A stretch of DNA of 64,000 bases, from positions 248,001-312,000 of the forward strand of contig NZ_JADNYL010000002.1 of assembly GCF_017168195.1 (NCBI RefSeq), in the 5' to 3' direction. The notes beneath the pieces were generated by a model. It ran no database searches and had not been told where the DNA came from. It worked only from the letters and a program-made list of their open reading frames with translations. The stretch comes from Thalassotalea sp. G2M2-11 (GTDB lineage Bacteria; Pseudomonadota; Gammaproteobacteria; Enterobacterales; Alteromonadaceae). Below, one piece after another: positions 17,920-28,020 of this stretch. A program made the translations under genes and the position numbers. The stretch's first letter is position 1, and every line of letters starts with the position of its first letter.

Positions 17920-19122
17920 TTAACGAGGTAATTTTGACGAGATCCCCCCCGCTACAAACACAAACAAACAAGAAATTGCCAAACAAGCTGTCAGACCGTA
18001 TAACTGAAATACCCATCCAGACAAAACTGTACCGATTAAACGTCCCATAGCATTTGCCATATAATAAAAGCCAACATCAAGCGAGACACCATCGGCATCT
18101 GCCATACTGACAATTAAGTAACTATGTAACGACGAATTGATCGCAAACAGCACCGCAAATACGATTAAACCAACAATCAATGACACTTTGATTGACCAGT
18201 CAAAATATAACAAGATAGTGATAGCTAGCGTCACCACAGCCAATAAGCTTGCCCATTTCACTGTTTCTTTAGCGGGTGATAATGTTGCTTTGAAATTGAT
18301 CAATTTAGGCGCCAGTGACTGTACAATGCCATAGCCAATGATCCAAAGTGCGAGAAAACTGCCAACAGTCCAATGATCCCAAGCAAAAGCCTGTGAAAGA
18401 AACACCGGTAATGCCACCACAAACCAAACATCCCGCGCACCAAATAAAAACAACCTGGCGCCAGATAAAAGGTTAATGGAACGGCTTTTAGAAAAAATAT
18501 CCGTAAACTTAGGTTTATTTTTTGCCTTGCCTAAATCATTACTCAGGGCATACAAGCTAAAGCACCAAACAATCGCTAAAACTCCCGCCATTAGCAGCAT
18601 GGCAGCGTTGAATGACATCAGAGTTAACAACAAGCCACCTAAGAAGAAACCAAAGCCTTTTAGCGCATTTTTCGAGCCAGTTAAAACAGCAACCCATTTA
18701 AATAAAGTGCCTTCTTCTCCTGCCGCAACCAGCATTTTAACTGAACTTTTAGCGCTCATTTTGTTCAAGTCTTTGGCAATTCCAGATAACGCTTGAGCAA
18801 TCATCACATAAATAACAGTTAACCACGGCTCTGGCACGGCAAGCATTAACAAAGCAATAATTTGTATGGCTAAACCAATATTCATGGTTTTATTGAGCCC
18901 GATCCTAGCCCCTAAATAGCCACCGACTAAATTAGTGATCACGCCAAAAATCTCATAAAATAAAAACAACATCGCAATACTTAATGGCGAATACCCTAAA
19001 CCGTGAAAATAGAGCACCACTAACATTCGCAGTGCACCATCAGTTAAGGTAAAGACCCAATAATTGCCCGTGACAATTAAGTATTGCTTAATATCGTCTG
19101 ATAATGTTGCCAAGCGTTCCAT
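17920..19122 (-). CDS. arsJ: Organoarsenical efflux MFS transporter ArsJ
   Basis: This 400-residue major facilitator protein with about 11-12 membrane segments matches ArsJ, including the conserved opening LIVTGNYWVFTLTDGALRMLVVLYFHGLGYSP and the segment ALSGIAKDLNKMSAKSSVK. ArsJ exports 1-arseno-3-phosphoglycerate made by its partner GAPDH, giving arsenate resistance. The partner gene lies immediately upstream with a 9-bp gap, the standard pairing. It is the last gene of the operon arsR-fusion, acr3, gapdh, arsJ. Confidence 0.93.
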   Translation of the reverse strand: MERLATLSDDIKQYLIVTGNYWVFTLTDGALRMLVVLYFHGLGYSPLSIAMLFLFYEIFGVITNLVGGYLGARIGLNKTMNIGLAIQIIALLMLAVPEPWLTVIYVMIAQALSGIAKDLNKMSAKSSVKMLVAAGEEGTLFKWVAVLTGSKNALKGFGFFLGGLLLTLMSFNAAMLLMAGVLAIVWCFSLYALSNDLGKAKNKPKFTDIFSKSRSINLLSGARLFLFGARDVWFVVALPVFLSQAFAWDHWTVGSFLALWIIGYGIVQSLAPKLINFKATLSPAKETVKWASLLAVVTLAITILLYFDWSIKVSLIVGLIVFAVLFAINSSLHSYLIVSMADADGVSLDVGFYYMANAMGRLIGTVLSGWVFQLYGLTACLAISCLFVFVAGGISSKLPR

Positions 19123-19131
19123 AACCTTCTA

Positions 19132-20142
19132 TTAACCTTGAATAGATAAAGCGACTTTTCGCACAAGCTCAGCGGTTCTATTAGCATAGCCCCATTCATT
19201 GTCATACCAGAGATACATTTTCACCTGTGTATCGTTAATCACCATAGTAGAGAGTGCATCGACAATGCTTGAGCGTGGGTCTGTTTTATAATCGATAGAC
19301 ACTAAGGGTTTTTCTTCATAACCTAAAATACCGCTAAGCTCACCTTCTGCGGCTGTTTGCATCCAGCTATTTATTTCTTCAATACTGGTTGAACGCGCAA
19401 CTTCAAAAACACAATCGGTTAAAGAGGCATTTGCTAAAGGTACTCGCACCGCATGACCATTTAATTTTCCTTTTAATTCGGGAAAAATATGGGTAATCGC
19501 CGTTGCCGAGCCGGTCGTGGTAGGAATTAAACTCATGCCGCATGCTCTTGCTCTGCGTAAATCCTGATGGGGTGCATCCAGTATTGTTTGGGTGTTGGTA
19601 ATATCGTGAATCGTGGTCATCGAACCGTGTTTAATGCCTATGTTATCTTGCAAGACTTTAACCACAGGCGCTAAACAATTGGTCGTACAAGAAGCCGCCG
19701 TGACGATATCATGTTGATTAGCATCATACAGATAATCATTAACACCCATCACGATATTGAGTATCCCCTCCTCTTTTACCGGCGCTGTCACCACAACTTT
19801 TTTCACTCCTTGTGCTAAGTAGCCTTGCAGTAATTCGGTTTTCTTCATTTTACCTGAAGCTTCGATCACTAAATCACACCCTGACCAATCGGTATCACTG
19901 ATCGATGTGTTCTGGCTTACCGATACTGCTTTACCAGCAATAATGATATTTGCCTCATCATGCTTAACGTCAAAGTCCCAGATACCATGCACAGAGTCAT
20001 ATTTTAATAAATGAGCCAAGGTTTCTGCGTTACCTGCAGGGTCGTTAATTTGTACAAACTCTATATCTTGCCAGGCAAATGCAGCTCGTAAGGTCAGCCG
20101 CCCCATGCGCCCAAAACCATTGATACCTATTTTAATTGTCAT
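19132..20142 (-). CDS. gap: ArsJ-associated glyceraldehyde-3-phosphate dehydrogenase
   Basis: This 336-residue type I GAPDH has an N-terminal NAD site [17 protein letters not shown], the catalytic cysteine in [13 protein letters not shown] near residue 150, and [20 protein letters not shown] at the end. In arsenic clusters this enzyme uses arsenate in place of phosphate to form 1-arseno-3-phosphoglycerate, which ArsJ expels. The operon position (arsJ directly downstream) is what marks it as the arsenic paralogue rather than the glycolytic gene. Confidence 0.94.
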   Translation of the reverse strand: MTIKIGINGFGRMGRLTLRAAFAWQDIEFVQINDPAGNAETLAHLLKYDSVHGIWDFDVKHDEANIIIAGKAVSVSQNTSISDTDWSGCDLVIEASGKMKKTELLQGYLAQGVKKVVVTAPVKEEGILNIVMGVNDYLYDANQHDIVTAASCTTNCLAPVVKVLQDNIGIKHGSMTTIHDITNTQTILDAPHQDLRRARACGMSLIPTTTGSATAITHIFPELKGKLNGHAVRVPLANASLTDCVFEVARSTSIEEINSWMQTAAEGELSGILGYEEKPLVSIDYKTDPRSSIVDALSTMVINDTQVKMYLWYDNEWGYANRTAELVRKVALSIQG

Positions 20143-20175
20143 GAACTAACTCCTAACTTTTAAAAACCTAAATAA

Positions 20176-21198
20176 TTAATTTGTAAACCAATGTCTTGTT
20201 TTATTCACTATGGCTACAAGCGATAACATCACAGGTACCTCAACCAATACGCCAACCACAGTCGCTAATGCCGCACCAGAATGTAATCCAAAGAGGGAAA
20301 TCGCGACAGCTACAGCGAGTTCGAAAAAATTTGATGTACCGATTAAACAGGCAGGAGCGGCAATATTGTGCCTAAGTTGCAGTTTGAAAGCGATGAAGTA
20401 AGCAAGAATAAAAATACCATAGGTTTGTAAAATCAAAGGAATAGCGATTAACACTATATTAAATGGTTGCTCAACAATGGTTTTGGCCTGAAAACCAAAT
20501 AATAATCCTACGGTTGCCAGTAGCCCGAGAATAGAAAACGGTTTTAATCGTTCCAACAATACTGAAATTGCATCTTTGCTTCTGGTGGAATTATTCAGCT
20601 TTTCTCTGGTAATTATACCAACGATCAAAGGCAGTAAAACATACAGCACTACGGAGATGAATAACGTCTTCCAAGGTACATGAATATCTGTCACCCCAAG
20701 TAACAGTCCAGCAATGGGAGCAAATGCAAAAATCATAATAATATCGTTCACTGATACTTGCACCAAAGTGTAATTCGCATCCCCTTTAGTTAGCTGAGAC
20801 CAGACAAATACCATCGCAGTACAGGGCGCAACACCAAGTAAGATCATACCTGCAATATACTCTTGTGCAGTTTCAGGCGAGACAAATTCACTAAAAACAC
20901 CTTCAAAAAATAACCAACCAAGCGCAGCCATAGAAAAAGGCTTTATCAGCCAATTCACGACTAGGGTTAATATCAAACCTTGTGGATTTTTACTCACTTC
21001 TTTTATCGTTGAGAAGTCAACTTGCACCATCATTGGATAGATCATCAACCAAATAAATACTGCTACGACCACATTCACATGTGCAACTTCTAATCTTGCT
21101 ATCACTTCAAACAATGGTGGAAATACAAGGCCTAAAGTGACACCCACTATGATTGCAATCGCAACCCAAAGAGAGAGATAACGTTCAAATATTCCCAT
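20176..21198 (-). CDS. acr3: Arsenite efflux permease, ACR3 family
   Basis: This 340-residue protein has ten hydrophobic segments and the ACR3 hallmarks [50 protein letters not shown] (with the essential cysteine) and [22 protein letters not shown]3 exports arsenite across the inner membrane using the proton motive force. It lies 11 bp downstream of the ArsR-fusion gene. No dedicated active arsenate reductase is present in the window, so As(V) is presumably handled by GAPDH-ArsJ or by a reductase elsewhere. Confidence 0.95.
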   Translation of the reverse strand: MGIFERYLSLWVAIAIIVGVTLGLVFPPLFEVIARLEVAHVNVVVAVFIWLMIYPMMVQVDFSTIKEVSKNPQGLILTLVVNWLIKPFSMAALGWLFFEGVFSEFVSPETAQEYIAGMILLGVAPCTAMVFVWSQLTKGDANYTLVQVSVNDIIMIFAFAPIAGLLLGVTDIHVPWKTLFISVVLYVLLPLIVGIITREKLNNSTRSKDAISVLLERLKPFSILGLLATVGLLFGFQAKTIVEQPFNIVLIAIPLILQTYGIFILAYFIAFKLQLRHNIAAPACLIGTSNFFELAVAVAISLFGLHSGAALATVVGVLVEVPVMLSLVAIVNKTRHWFTN

Positions 21199-21209
21199 GT
21201 TTACTATCC

Positions 21210-21971
21210 TTAATTACAACAGTTTGAAATACGAGTGGGCCGATCGCCCATCGCGGTTAAACGGGCCAATTCTTGCTCGATAAAGATAGGTTCATTCACC
21301 ACGGTTGAAGTGATGGTTTGTTTCATCCACTTAGGTAACATAGGATTAATTGAATAAAATACCCATTGTTGATATTTTCTATCGGACAAAATGCCCACCT
21401 TTTTAAGCTGAGCTAAGTGGCGAGATACTTTAGGTTGGCTTTGTTCATCCAAGGCTATCATCAACTCACATACACACACTTCTTTCTCAATCGCAATAAT
21501 TAATAAGGTTTTCAACCGTATCTCGTCCGCTAATGCTTTATAAAAAGTGGTTGGGCTTATTGATGAGCTGTATTGCTGATCCTGTTCGCACAAAAATAGT
21601 GTAATGCGTTCATTTAACGCTTGCAGTGTTTTCTCTAAAGCGTTGCTACCAGAACGATCTCTGGGCTTTTCAATATCCCAGGTCAGAAAATGACGACTTT
21701 TTATTCTGCCATCACAGGCATTAGCGGCGTTATTATCAAGCGCAATGACAACATCAAAATAGTCACTTGCTATGTCATCTATATGCGTAGCGCATAATCC
21801 ATCTGTTGGTAAGCCAAATTGCTCAATCGCTAATAGTGTAAGATCATCCACTTTATTTGGCATGATGTCTGCGCTGTAGACATCATAGTTATTTGCACCA
21901 TGGTATTGTAATAGCGCTTTAGCCATAGCGGAGCTGTCAGAATTTGCGGTAGAGAAAAAGAGCACTTTCAT
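21210..21971 (-). CDS. arsR: ArsR-family regulator fused to a degenerate low-molecular-weight phosphatase (ArsC-like) domain
   Basis: This 253-residue protein has an N-terminal domain (about 1-130) with the low-molecular-weight protein tyrosine phosphatase/arsenate reductase fold. The catalytic loop that should read C-x5-R is [17 protein letters not shown]: the nucleophilic Cys and Arg are both Ser. The C-terminal domain (about 140-230) is an ArsR/SmtB winged helix with the arsenite-sensing motif [11 protein letters not shown] and recognition helix [17 protein letters not shown]. It ends in NCC. It heads the arsenic operon and should repress it. The dead N-terminal domain may now sense or bind rather than catalyse. 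A palindrome overlaps its promoter. Confidence 0.9.
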   Translation of the reverse strand: MKVLFFSTANSDSSAMAKALLQYHGANNYDVYSADIMPNKVDDLTLLAIEQFGLPTDGLCATHIDDIASDYFDVVIALDNNAANACDGRIKSRHFLTWDIEKPRDRSGSNALEKTLQALNERITLFLCEQDQQYSSSISPTTFYKALADEIRLKTLLIIAIEKEVCVCELMIALDEQSQPKVSRHLAQLKKVGILSDRKYQQWVFYSINPMLPKWMKQTITSTVVNEPIFIEQELARLTAMGDRPTRISNCCN

Positions 21972-21984
21972 GGTGTATTATTTA

Positions 21985-22000
21985 ATAACAATTTTGTTAT
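21985..22000. promoter_or_regulatory. Probable ArsR operator (palindrome) in the divergent promoter
   Basis: ATAACA-ATTT-TGTTAT is a perfect 6-bp inverted repeat about 14 bp upstream of the arsR-fusion start, followed by a second partial TTTGTTATAT half at 22009-22018. ArsR/SmtB operators are AT-rich palindromes of this kind. It could control both the arsenic operon and the divergent glyoxalase-like gene. Confidence 0.6.
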
Positions 22001-22130
22001 ATAATAAATTTGTTATATATTAAAATCCATCACTTTTATTAAGTTATCTTCGATAAAAGCTTTTATCTGTAGCATCAAAGTAGCACTGCTCTATAATGGA
22101 CGTCATGTTTAATATACCAAGGATTATTGT

Positions 22131-22547
22131 ATGAAATTACTACACACTATGGTGCGCGTATCCGATCTTGAAGCTTCTTTACATTTTTATTGTGATCTTC
22201 TTGGTTTGGAAGAAGTTAGACGCAATGAAGTACCTGAAGGCCAATTCACCTTGATCTTTCTCGCCGCAAAAGACAGCGAACATGAAATAGAACTTACGTA
22301 CAACTGGGACTCTAGTGAAACTTACACCAACGGGCGTAATTTTGGTCATATCGCCCTAAGAGTTGATGATATTTATCAAACTTGTCAACGTTTAATGGAT
22401 GCTGGCGTCACCATTAATCGCCCTCCTCGCTGTGGGCACATGGCGTTTGTTAAATCACCTGATGGCATTTCTGTCGAGTTATTACAAGAAGGTCATCTTC
22501 CACCACAAGAGCCATGGCTTAGCATGGAAAACACCGGCAGCTGGTAA
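22131..22547 (+). CDS. gloA: Lactoylglutathione lyase (glyoxalase I)-like VOC protein
   Basis: This 138-residue single VOC domain closely resembles GloA: it starts [20 protein letters not shown] and keeps the four metal ligands, His5, Glu in HEIELTYNW, His in [10 protein letters not shown] and Glu in ISVELLQEG. Glyoxalase I converts the methylglyoxal-glutathione adduct to lactoylglutathione in the cytoplasm. It is divergent from the arsenic operon and may share its control region. It could be a variant with other substrates, since the central loop differs from E. coli GloA. Confidence 0.82.
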   Translation: MKLLHTMVRVSDLEASLHFYCDLLGLEEVRRNEVPEGQFTLIFLAAKDSEHEIELTYNWDSSETYTNGRNFGHIALRVDDIYQTCQRLMDAGVTINRPPRCGHMAFVKSPDGISVELLQEGHLPPQEPWLSMENTGSW

Positions 22548-22561
22548 CCTTACTCAACAAG

Positions 22562-22594
22562 CATTACTAAAGTGCATTAATCACTTTAGTAATG
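22562..22594. terminator. Bidirectional stem-loop between convergent genes
   Basis: CATTACTAAAGTG at 22562-22574 is exactly mirrored at 22582-22594 around a 7-base loop. It lies after the glyoxalase stop and overlaps the final codons of the convergent minus-strand gene. It probably ends transcription from both sides. Confidence 0.65.
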
Positions 22595-24635
22595 TGAATA
22601 AGTTACTAAAATCATCGGTCCAAACAACGGTTTGATGACCAGTACTCGGTAACTGACTCTGGTAAATTTTTGTTGGCGCACTGGCAAGTAATGCTTGATT
22701 ATTCGTTAGCCACACCCATTCGGTATCATGACCATGCGCCTTATCAGCTCGGCTATTAAAATAACGTAATGCTTTATCCGTTTGCGCTGCTATCCCTTGC
22801 ATTAAAGGTAATAAATTTAAATGACTATTAGAGACATGAATAACAATCACCCCATCATCGGTTAAGCGTTGCCAATAAAGCGCCATCGCTTCAAGGGTTA
22901 ATAAATGCTGTGGAATACTATCACCTGAAAAAGCGTCAATTACCAGCACATCAAACTGAGTGTTATTGCCCTGCTGCTCAGCCTGCCCAAGTTCGTTCGC
23001 TAATGATAAACGACCATCCCCTTGCACTATGCTGATATTCGCCTCAGAGTCACTCAAATAAGAAAAGTACTGCTCGGCGGCACTCACGACAGCTGGATTG
23101 AGTTCATAAAATCGGTAACTATCACCCGGCTTACCGTAAGCGGCTAATGTACCGGCACCTAGGCCAATAAACCCCACTGATAACGCTTGGTGATTTTGTT
23201 GTTTGAGCAGCGACATTTGCTCAAGAGCAATAGCCACTCCGGTTTGTGCACGATAGTAACTTAATGGAATACATCGTTTACTCGCCTCTAACGATTGCGT
23301 GCCATGTGACGTAGTGCCATCAATTAAACGCCGTTCATTAATCTCATCATTTTGAATATCTTTTACGCTGAGTACACCGTAAAAGTTTCGGGCGTTATAA
23401 ACATCATTTTGCAGATATTGTGAATTTAACTGCCATAATGCGAAACAACAAATTACAGCAAACATACCGCTGGTTAGCACAAGTTTATTGACTTGTTTAT
23501 GAGGTAAAAAAGCCGCATAAGCAAACAAAACAAACACCATGACTATCGCTAGCGGAAATTCAAGAAACTGTACAAATAAAGCTGGCGCAACAAATGCCAC
23601 CAACAAACTGCCTAACACACCACCTAAAGCAATGATGAGATAAAACCAAGTAAGCTGAGACACACGAGGTTTAAAAGCCACCAACTCACCATGACAAATC
23701 ATACAAGCGGAAAATAAAATACTCGAATACAACACCACTTGAGTGGTAATGCCAAATTGTGAGCCAATAAAAAACATAAAAATAGCAATAATGGCACTTG
23801 GCATAAACAAGAGTAACCAATACCAGCGTACGTACCATTTAGGACTATGAAAACAAATGATAAAACTCAGTAAATATAAACAAAGTGGTAACACCCATAA
23901 AAACGGCACAGGTGGAATGTTTTGTGTCATCGCATTAGTAGTCGCTACCAGCAACACTACTCCGGTAGCTGATAACGCTAACCATAACAACGGATGATTA
24001 TTTTCTTGTGTATTCTCACTGTGTAAATGATCGTGATTTACCGGTTTATCATCAATTTTATGACGATAAACATGCACCATTAAGCTGCTAAGACAGACAA
24101 CATAAAGTAGATAAACCAGCGACCAAATACTGGTTTGCTGCAAGCTGGTGAGCACAGGTTCAATGACAAAAGGAAATGAGAGCAAGGCTAACAACGAAGC
24201 GACATTAGATAAAGAGTAAAGCTTGTAAGGAAGCTTTTCTTGTTCGACTAAACTAAACCAACGCTGTACTAATGGTCCCGTTGATGACAACAACAAATAA
24301 GGCCAACCAATTGCCATCGCCAACATCAATAAAATACTCAACAACGGCTGCTCAGTGTGACTGACAACATCACTGTTGATAGTGCCGATAGGTAAAAATA
24401 GCACACTCAATAGCACAATTATCGCGTGTATTTTTAGCTGTAAGTTAATAGATCGTGCTTTGCTAAGTAGATGAGCATACAAGTAGCCAAACAATAAAAA
24501 TGTTTGAAAAAACAATAAGCAAGCAGTCCAAATAGCTGCACCACCACCAAAGATAGGCAAAATAATTTTCGCAATCAATGGTTGTACTTGAAACAATAAA
24601 AACGCACTAAGAAAAATGGTAATTAAAAACAGCAT
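22581..24635 (-). CDS. Fused membrane transporter-like/spermidine synthase-like protein
   Basis: This 684-residue protein has about 11-12 transmembrane segments in its first ~400 residues (opening FLITIFLSAFLLFQVQPLIAKIILPIFGGGAAIW, typical of this group), then a periplasm/cytosol-exposed domain with an aminopropyltransferase/methyltransferase fold: GFIGLGAGTLAAYGKPGD for nucleotide binding and VLVIDAFSGDSIPQHLLT for the catalytic region. Such fused MFS-spermidine synthase proteins are widespread, but their substrate is unsettled. It is a single gene with its own terminator and is not obviously part of the arsenic operon. Confidence 0.85.
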   Translation of the reverse strand: MLFLITIFLSAFLLFQVQPLIAKIILPIFGGGAAIWTACLLFFQTFLLFGYLYAHLLSKARSINLQLKIHAIIVLLSVLFLPIGTINSDVVSHTEQPLLSILLMLAMAIGWPYLLLSSTGPLVQRWFSLVEQEKLPYKLYSLSNVASLLALLSFPFVIEPVLTSLQQTSIWSLVYLLYVVCLSSLMVHVYRHKIDDKPVNHDHLHSENTQENNHPLLWLALSATGVVLLVATTNAMTQNIPPVPFLWVLPLCLYLLSFIICFHSPKWYVRWYWLLLFMPSAIIAIFMFFIGSQFGITTQVVLYSSILFSACMICHGELVAFKPRVSQLTWFYLIIALGGVLGSLLVAFVAPALFVQFLEFPLAIVMVFVLFAYAAFLPHKQVNKLVLTSGMFAVICCFALWQLNSQYLQNDVYNARNFYGVLSVKDIQNDEINERRLIDGTTSHGTQSLEASKRCIPLSYYRAQTGVAIALEQMSLLKQQNHQALSVGFIGLGAGTLAAYGKPGDSYRFYELNPAVVSAAEQYFSYLSDSEANISIVQGDGRLSLANELGQAEQQGNNTQFDVLVIDAFSGDSIPQHLLTLEAMALYWQRLTDDGVIVIHVSNSHLNLLPLMQGIAAQTDKALRYFNSRADKAHGHDTEWVWLTNNQALLASAPTKIYQSQLPSTGHQTVVWTDDFSNLFTLLK

Positions 24636-24710
24636 AGCTCACCTACAAAAGTTTTAAGGCGCTATTTAAAATCATCACTCTCAATAAAGCAAAGGATTCG
24701 TAAATAAATA

Positions 24711-24737
24711 AAAGAACTGTCAAGATGACAGCTCTTT
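24711..24737 (-). terminator. Intrinsic terminator of the cadherin-like protein gene
   Basis: On the minus strand an 11-bp stem (one mismatch) AAAGAGCTGTC...GACAGTTCTTT is followed by TTTATTTATTT. It lies 40 bp downstream of the minus-strand gene ending at 24777. Confidence 0.75.
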
Positions 24738-24776
24738 TATACTTATGATTTTCTTAGTCAAGATAGATATTTATCT

Positions 24777-27700
24777 TTAATTGAACGAAAAGAACATCCT
24801 CTGCCTTCGTAAACGAGTAAGACCAATTAAAAATAATAACAGCATGTAGCTTATACTACCTCCACCACCACTCGATTTACTCTTTGCTACGACTGCAGTT
24901 TTAACAGTAAATGTTACCGATCCTTGTACACTATTTTTGCCATCAGTAACCTCATAACTAAACGAATCTGTTCCTGAATATGCATTGTTAGGGCTGTAAG
25001 TAAAACTACCATCGGTAGATAAACTAACTTCACCATTTGATGCATTATTTAGCAAAGTATATTGTAAACTATCACCATCCACATCTGTCGATGCTAATGA
25101 ACCAGTGTATGTGCTATTATGATTTACCGTAGCCGTTAGCGTTTGTGCTACTGGCGCATCATCTACCTGCTCAAATGTGAGATAAATAACCTGCTGAGCA
25201 ACTCCTTGTTCAGAATCAGTCACTTGCGCAGTAAACGATGCATCACCAAAATAATCACCTTCAGGTGTAAATACAAAGTGGCCATCACTTTGCATTGTTA
25301 CTTTCCCGTTATTGCTTGAACCAGCAACAGCTGAAAAACTTAATGGTTGTCCATCCACATCAGTAGCAGTTAATTGCCCTTCGATATTATTATCTTCGAT
25401 TCCTGCAAAGGTAGCTTCGTCAATGACAGGCAAATCATTAACACTCTCAACTGAGATAGTGATTAACTTACTGGTCATTTCACCATGGCTATCAGTAACA
25501 GAAACAACCACACTATCATCACCATAATAATTCGCATTAGGTGAATAAGTGAATTCCCCTTGATCATCGAAACTTGCCGTACCGTAACTTGCTTGCTCAT
25601 CAATAGCATAACTTAATTGATCACCATCAACGTCGATAATATCTAGCAGTTCAACAAGTTCAGTATCTTCATCCGTATCCATATGAGCAGTAATAATATT
25701 AGGCGCATCATTTACAGAAAATATTCGCACTTTAACTTCTTGTTCGATGAAATTTTCATGGGTATCCATCACTTTCACGGTAAAACTATCTTCCCCAAAA
25801 TAGTTATCCGTGGGGGTGTATAATTCATTAGCGACAGATATAGTCCCGTTTACAGGCGCACTAACGACTTCATAACTAACCGGGTCGCCTTCTACATCTT
25901 CCACAATATCAGCAAGACTCATTGTGGAATCTTCTTCAATTTCTACAAGAGTGTTTAAAAAACTAGGAGCCTTATTAATTTGAAAAAACTTCACTTTGCC
26001 CAAATAGCCAGTTGTCACTAAAACATAATCTGACTCTATTTGAAAACTTGCGTTGTCTAATTCCCCGTTCTTCACTTTTGTTGTTGATATCAACTTAGGT
26101 AATGTAGCCTCAGAAATATCTACTAATGAAAACGTCTGACTACCAGCCACAAGTAGATACTTATCTATTACTTCAGCCTCTTGAAAACTTGATATACCTG
26201 AAAGTATACTAAAATTAGATGTGACATCTTCTAGCTCAAAATTAATATTCAACTTTTTAATGTTTATTTGATTTTGAACGAAAAAATAGATGTAATCATT
26301 TACAGTTAAAACTCTCCGATAACTTTCGTTGACTTCAATTGTTTTCTTGAAGTTAAGTTCGCTTAACAAACTCTGAGAGAAAATATGAATTTTATTAGCT
26401 TCACCGCAAAGGTCGGAAACAATAAGTTCATTGTGAATAAAACTCATTGAGCTTGGGCACGAGTTATCAACATCAGGAAAGTCCACTGTTTCATATGAGT
26501 CATAAAAAGCATAACGGTTGTCAATGTCATATCTAATTATTTTATAACCATCATTATAAACTAGCGAATATATAAATGAGCCTTGTCGTATAGTATCAAA
26601 CACTTGATTAACATCACTCGTCTTACTGTTCAATTCAAAAGATGTGTCACTTATTAGAGAATAATGTGCAAGTTCTCGATTTGTTTTAAAAATAAAGTCT
26701 TCATCATATCGAATAATCTCAGTTGCTTTATTTTCTAAAGAAGTAACCTTGAACATATTATCAATATTGGTAAAATCGACTATGTCTACGTAAGAGTATC
26801 TAGGTAGATAAAGGTAATTTTCATTTATCGCTGCTTTCCCCAAAAAACCACTTTGGTTATAGTAAAAATTTATTGCAGTTACTGAATTATCCTTAAGTTC
26901 AACATCAAACAAACCTTTTTCTCGGGATAAACCAACTAACTGATCACCAATCCAGGTAAAATCGTTGAGATTATCAGAATAGGTAAAATATTTATTCACT
27001 AAATATTGAGATACTAACGGGATAACTTGATTTTCATTTGAAATTTCAAAGGCTCTAAATCGACTATTCCAAGAAAAGGCATATAAGATATTATCTTTAT
27101 ATGTGAGTTTTGATATTGAATAATAATCATCCAAGCCGAAATCGTTTAGAAACTCTATCCCCTCCTCTTTTAATTCCACTAAGTAAATATGTCTATACTC
27201 ACTCAAAACAAATTGATTACTACCTTTATACACAGCATCTTCGATATAACTTAGCCCTTCATATTCACCTTTGTTGACAAGAGTAAAATCATCGAGCGAA
27301 TATTTTTCAATTACGGCACTTGCTACACTGTTTCGGTTCAGTTGGTATAAATAATAAAGATTAGAATCATCAATAAATAAATTTCTACTTGAAATATACG
27401 TGTTATTGTCATAATCATCACCTTGGGAATGAATAACATGCTCAAGGTTAAAGTTTGTGCCGTCATAGGTTATATTATAAACTTTACCGTTAGAATCAAC
27501 AACATATAAGGAATTCTCATCTGATGTAATGGCATTATCCCCGTATGCATCAATTGAGATAGAGTACACTCTACTAATGTTTATTGGGTCGGATAGGCTG
27601 TAGATAGAAAAATTGTTATAGGTCTGAACGACGAGAAAGTCTTTAAAACTATGAATAGCGTACACTTGGGCAAAGTGTTCAAAATCAAATTCAATTTGCC

Positions 27701-27914
27701 CAAGCAACGCCTCACTTCCTGTTAAATTAGGATCAATAACGTCAACTTGATTTGAGCTTGTTTTTATATAATATAACCCTTGGATCTCTACTATCTGCTC
27801 GTATATCCCAGAGCCCCATTCTCCTTTTTTTAATAACTTAGCTTCTTGAGCATTTGCAGTATAACTAAAAAAAGTACTAGCTACTGAAAATAAAAAAATC
27901 AGCAAATTTTTCAT
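24777..27914 (-). CDS. Surface protein: beta-propeller-like region, four cadherin/tandem-95 repeats, GlyGly-CTERM anchor
   Basis: The protein has 1045 residues. A signal peptide (1-22) is followed by about 610 residues of propeller-like beta repeats, then four Ig-like repeats of about 90 residues each (about 650-1015) with the recurring NDAPNI...DVDGDQLSYAI...GEFTYSPNANYYGDDSVVV...TDSHG pattern of calcium-binding cadherin/VCBS tandem-95 modules. It ends KSSGGGGSISYMLLLFLIGLTRLRRQR, a GlyGly-CTERM tail: glycine-rich motif, membrane helix, basic end. This tail is processed by rhombosortase and linked to type II secretion. The likely role is cell-surface adhesion or matrix. No partner gene is adjacent; a second GlyGly-CTERM protein is at 39166. 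Confidence 0.82.
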   Translation of the reverse strand: MKNLLIFLFSVASTFFSYTANAQEAKLLKKGEWGSGIYEQIVEIQGLYYIKTSSNQVDVIDPNLTGSEALLGQIEFDFEHFAQVYAIHSFKDFLVVQTYNNFSIYSLSDPINISRVYSISIDAYGDNAITSDENSLYVVDSNGKVYNITYDGTNFNLEHVIHSQGDDYDNNTYISSRNLFIDDSNLYYLYQLNRNSVASAVIEKYSLDDFTLVNKGEYEGLSYIEDAVYKGSNQFVLSEYRHIYLVELKEEGIEFLNDFGLDDYYSISKLTYKDNILYAFSWNSRFRAFEISNENQVIPLVSQYLVNKYFTYSDNLNDFTWIGDQLVGLSREKGLFDVELKDNSVTAINFYYNQSGFLGKAAINENYLYLPRYSYVDIVDFTNIDNMFKVTSLENKATEIIRYDEDFIFKTNRELAHYSLISDTSFELNSKTSDVNQVFDTIRQGSFIYSLVYNDGYKIIRYDIDNRYAFYDSYETVDFPDVDNSCPSSMSFIHNELIVSDLCGEANKIHIFSQSLLSELNFKKTIEVNESYRRVLTVNDYIYFFVQNQINIKKLNINFELEDVTSNFSILSGISSFQEAEVIDKYLLVAGSQTFSLVDISEATLPKLISTTKVKNGELDNASFQIESDYVLVTTGYLGKVKFFQINKAPSFLNTLVEIEEDSTMSLADIVEDVEGDPVSYEVVSAPVNGTISVANELYTPTDNYFGEDSFTVKVMDTHENFIEQEVKVRIFSVNDAPNIITAHMDTDEDTELVELLDIIDVDGDQLSYAIDEQASYGTASFDDQGEFTYSPNANYYGDDSVVVSVTDSHGEMTSKLITISVESVNDLPVIDEATFAGIEDNNIEGQLTATDVDGQPLSFSAVAGSSNNGKVTMQSDGHFVFTPEGDYFGDASFTAQVTDSEQGVAQQVIYLTFEQVDDAPVAQTLTATVNHNSTYTGSLASTDVDGDSLQYTLLNNASNGEVSLSTDGSFTYSPNNAYSGTDSFSYEVTDGKNSVQGSVTFTVKTAVVAKSKSSGGGGSISYMLLLFLIGLTRLRRQRMFFSFN

Positions 27915-28020
27915 ACATAATCCATTATTTATTGTTAATTATTATTTCTAAAGGCGCACATATTACACAATAGAAACATTTTTTCTACAACAAAATAACA
28001 TCTTTACATATTCTTAAATT

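Noticed and set aside
21210-21600. Active arsenate reductase domain
   Set aside because: The catalytic Cys and Arg of the phosphatase loop are both replaced by Ser.
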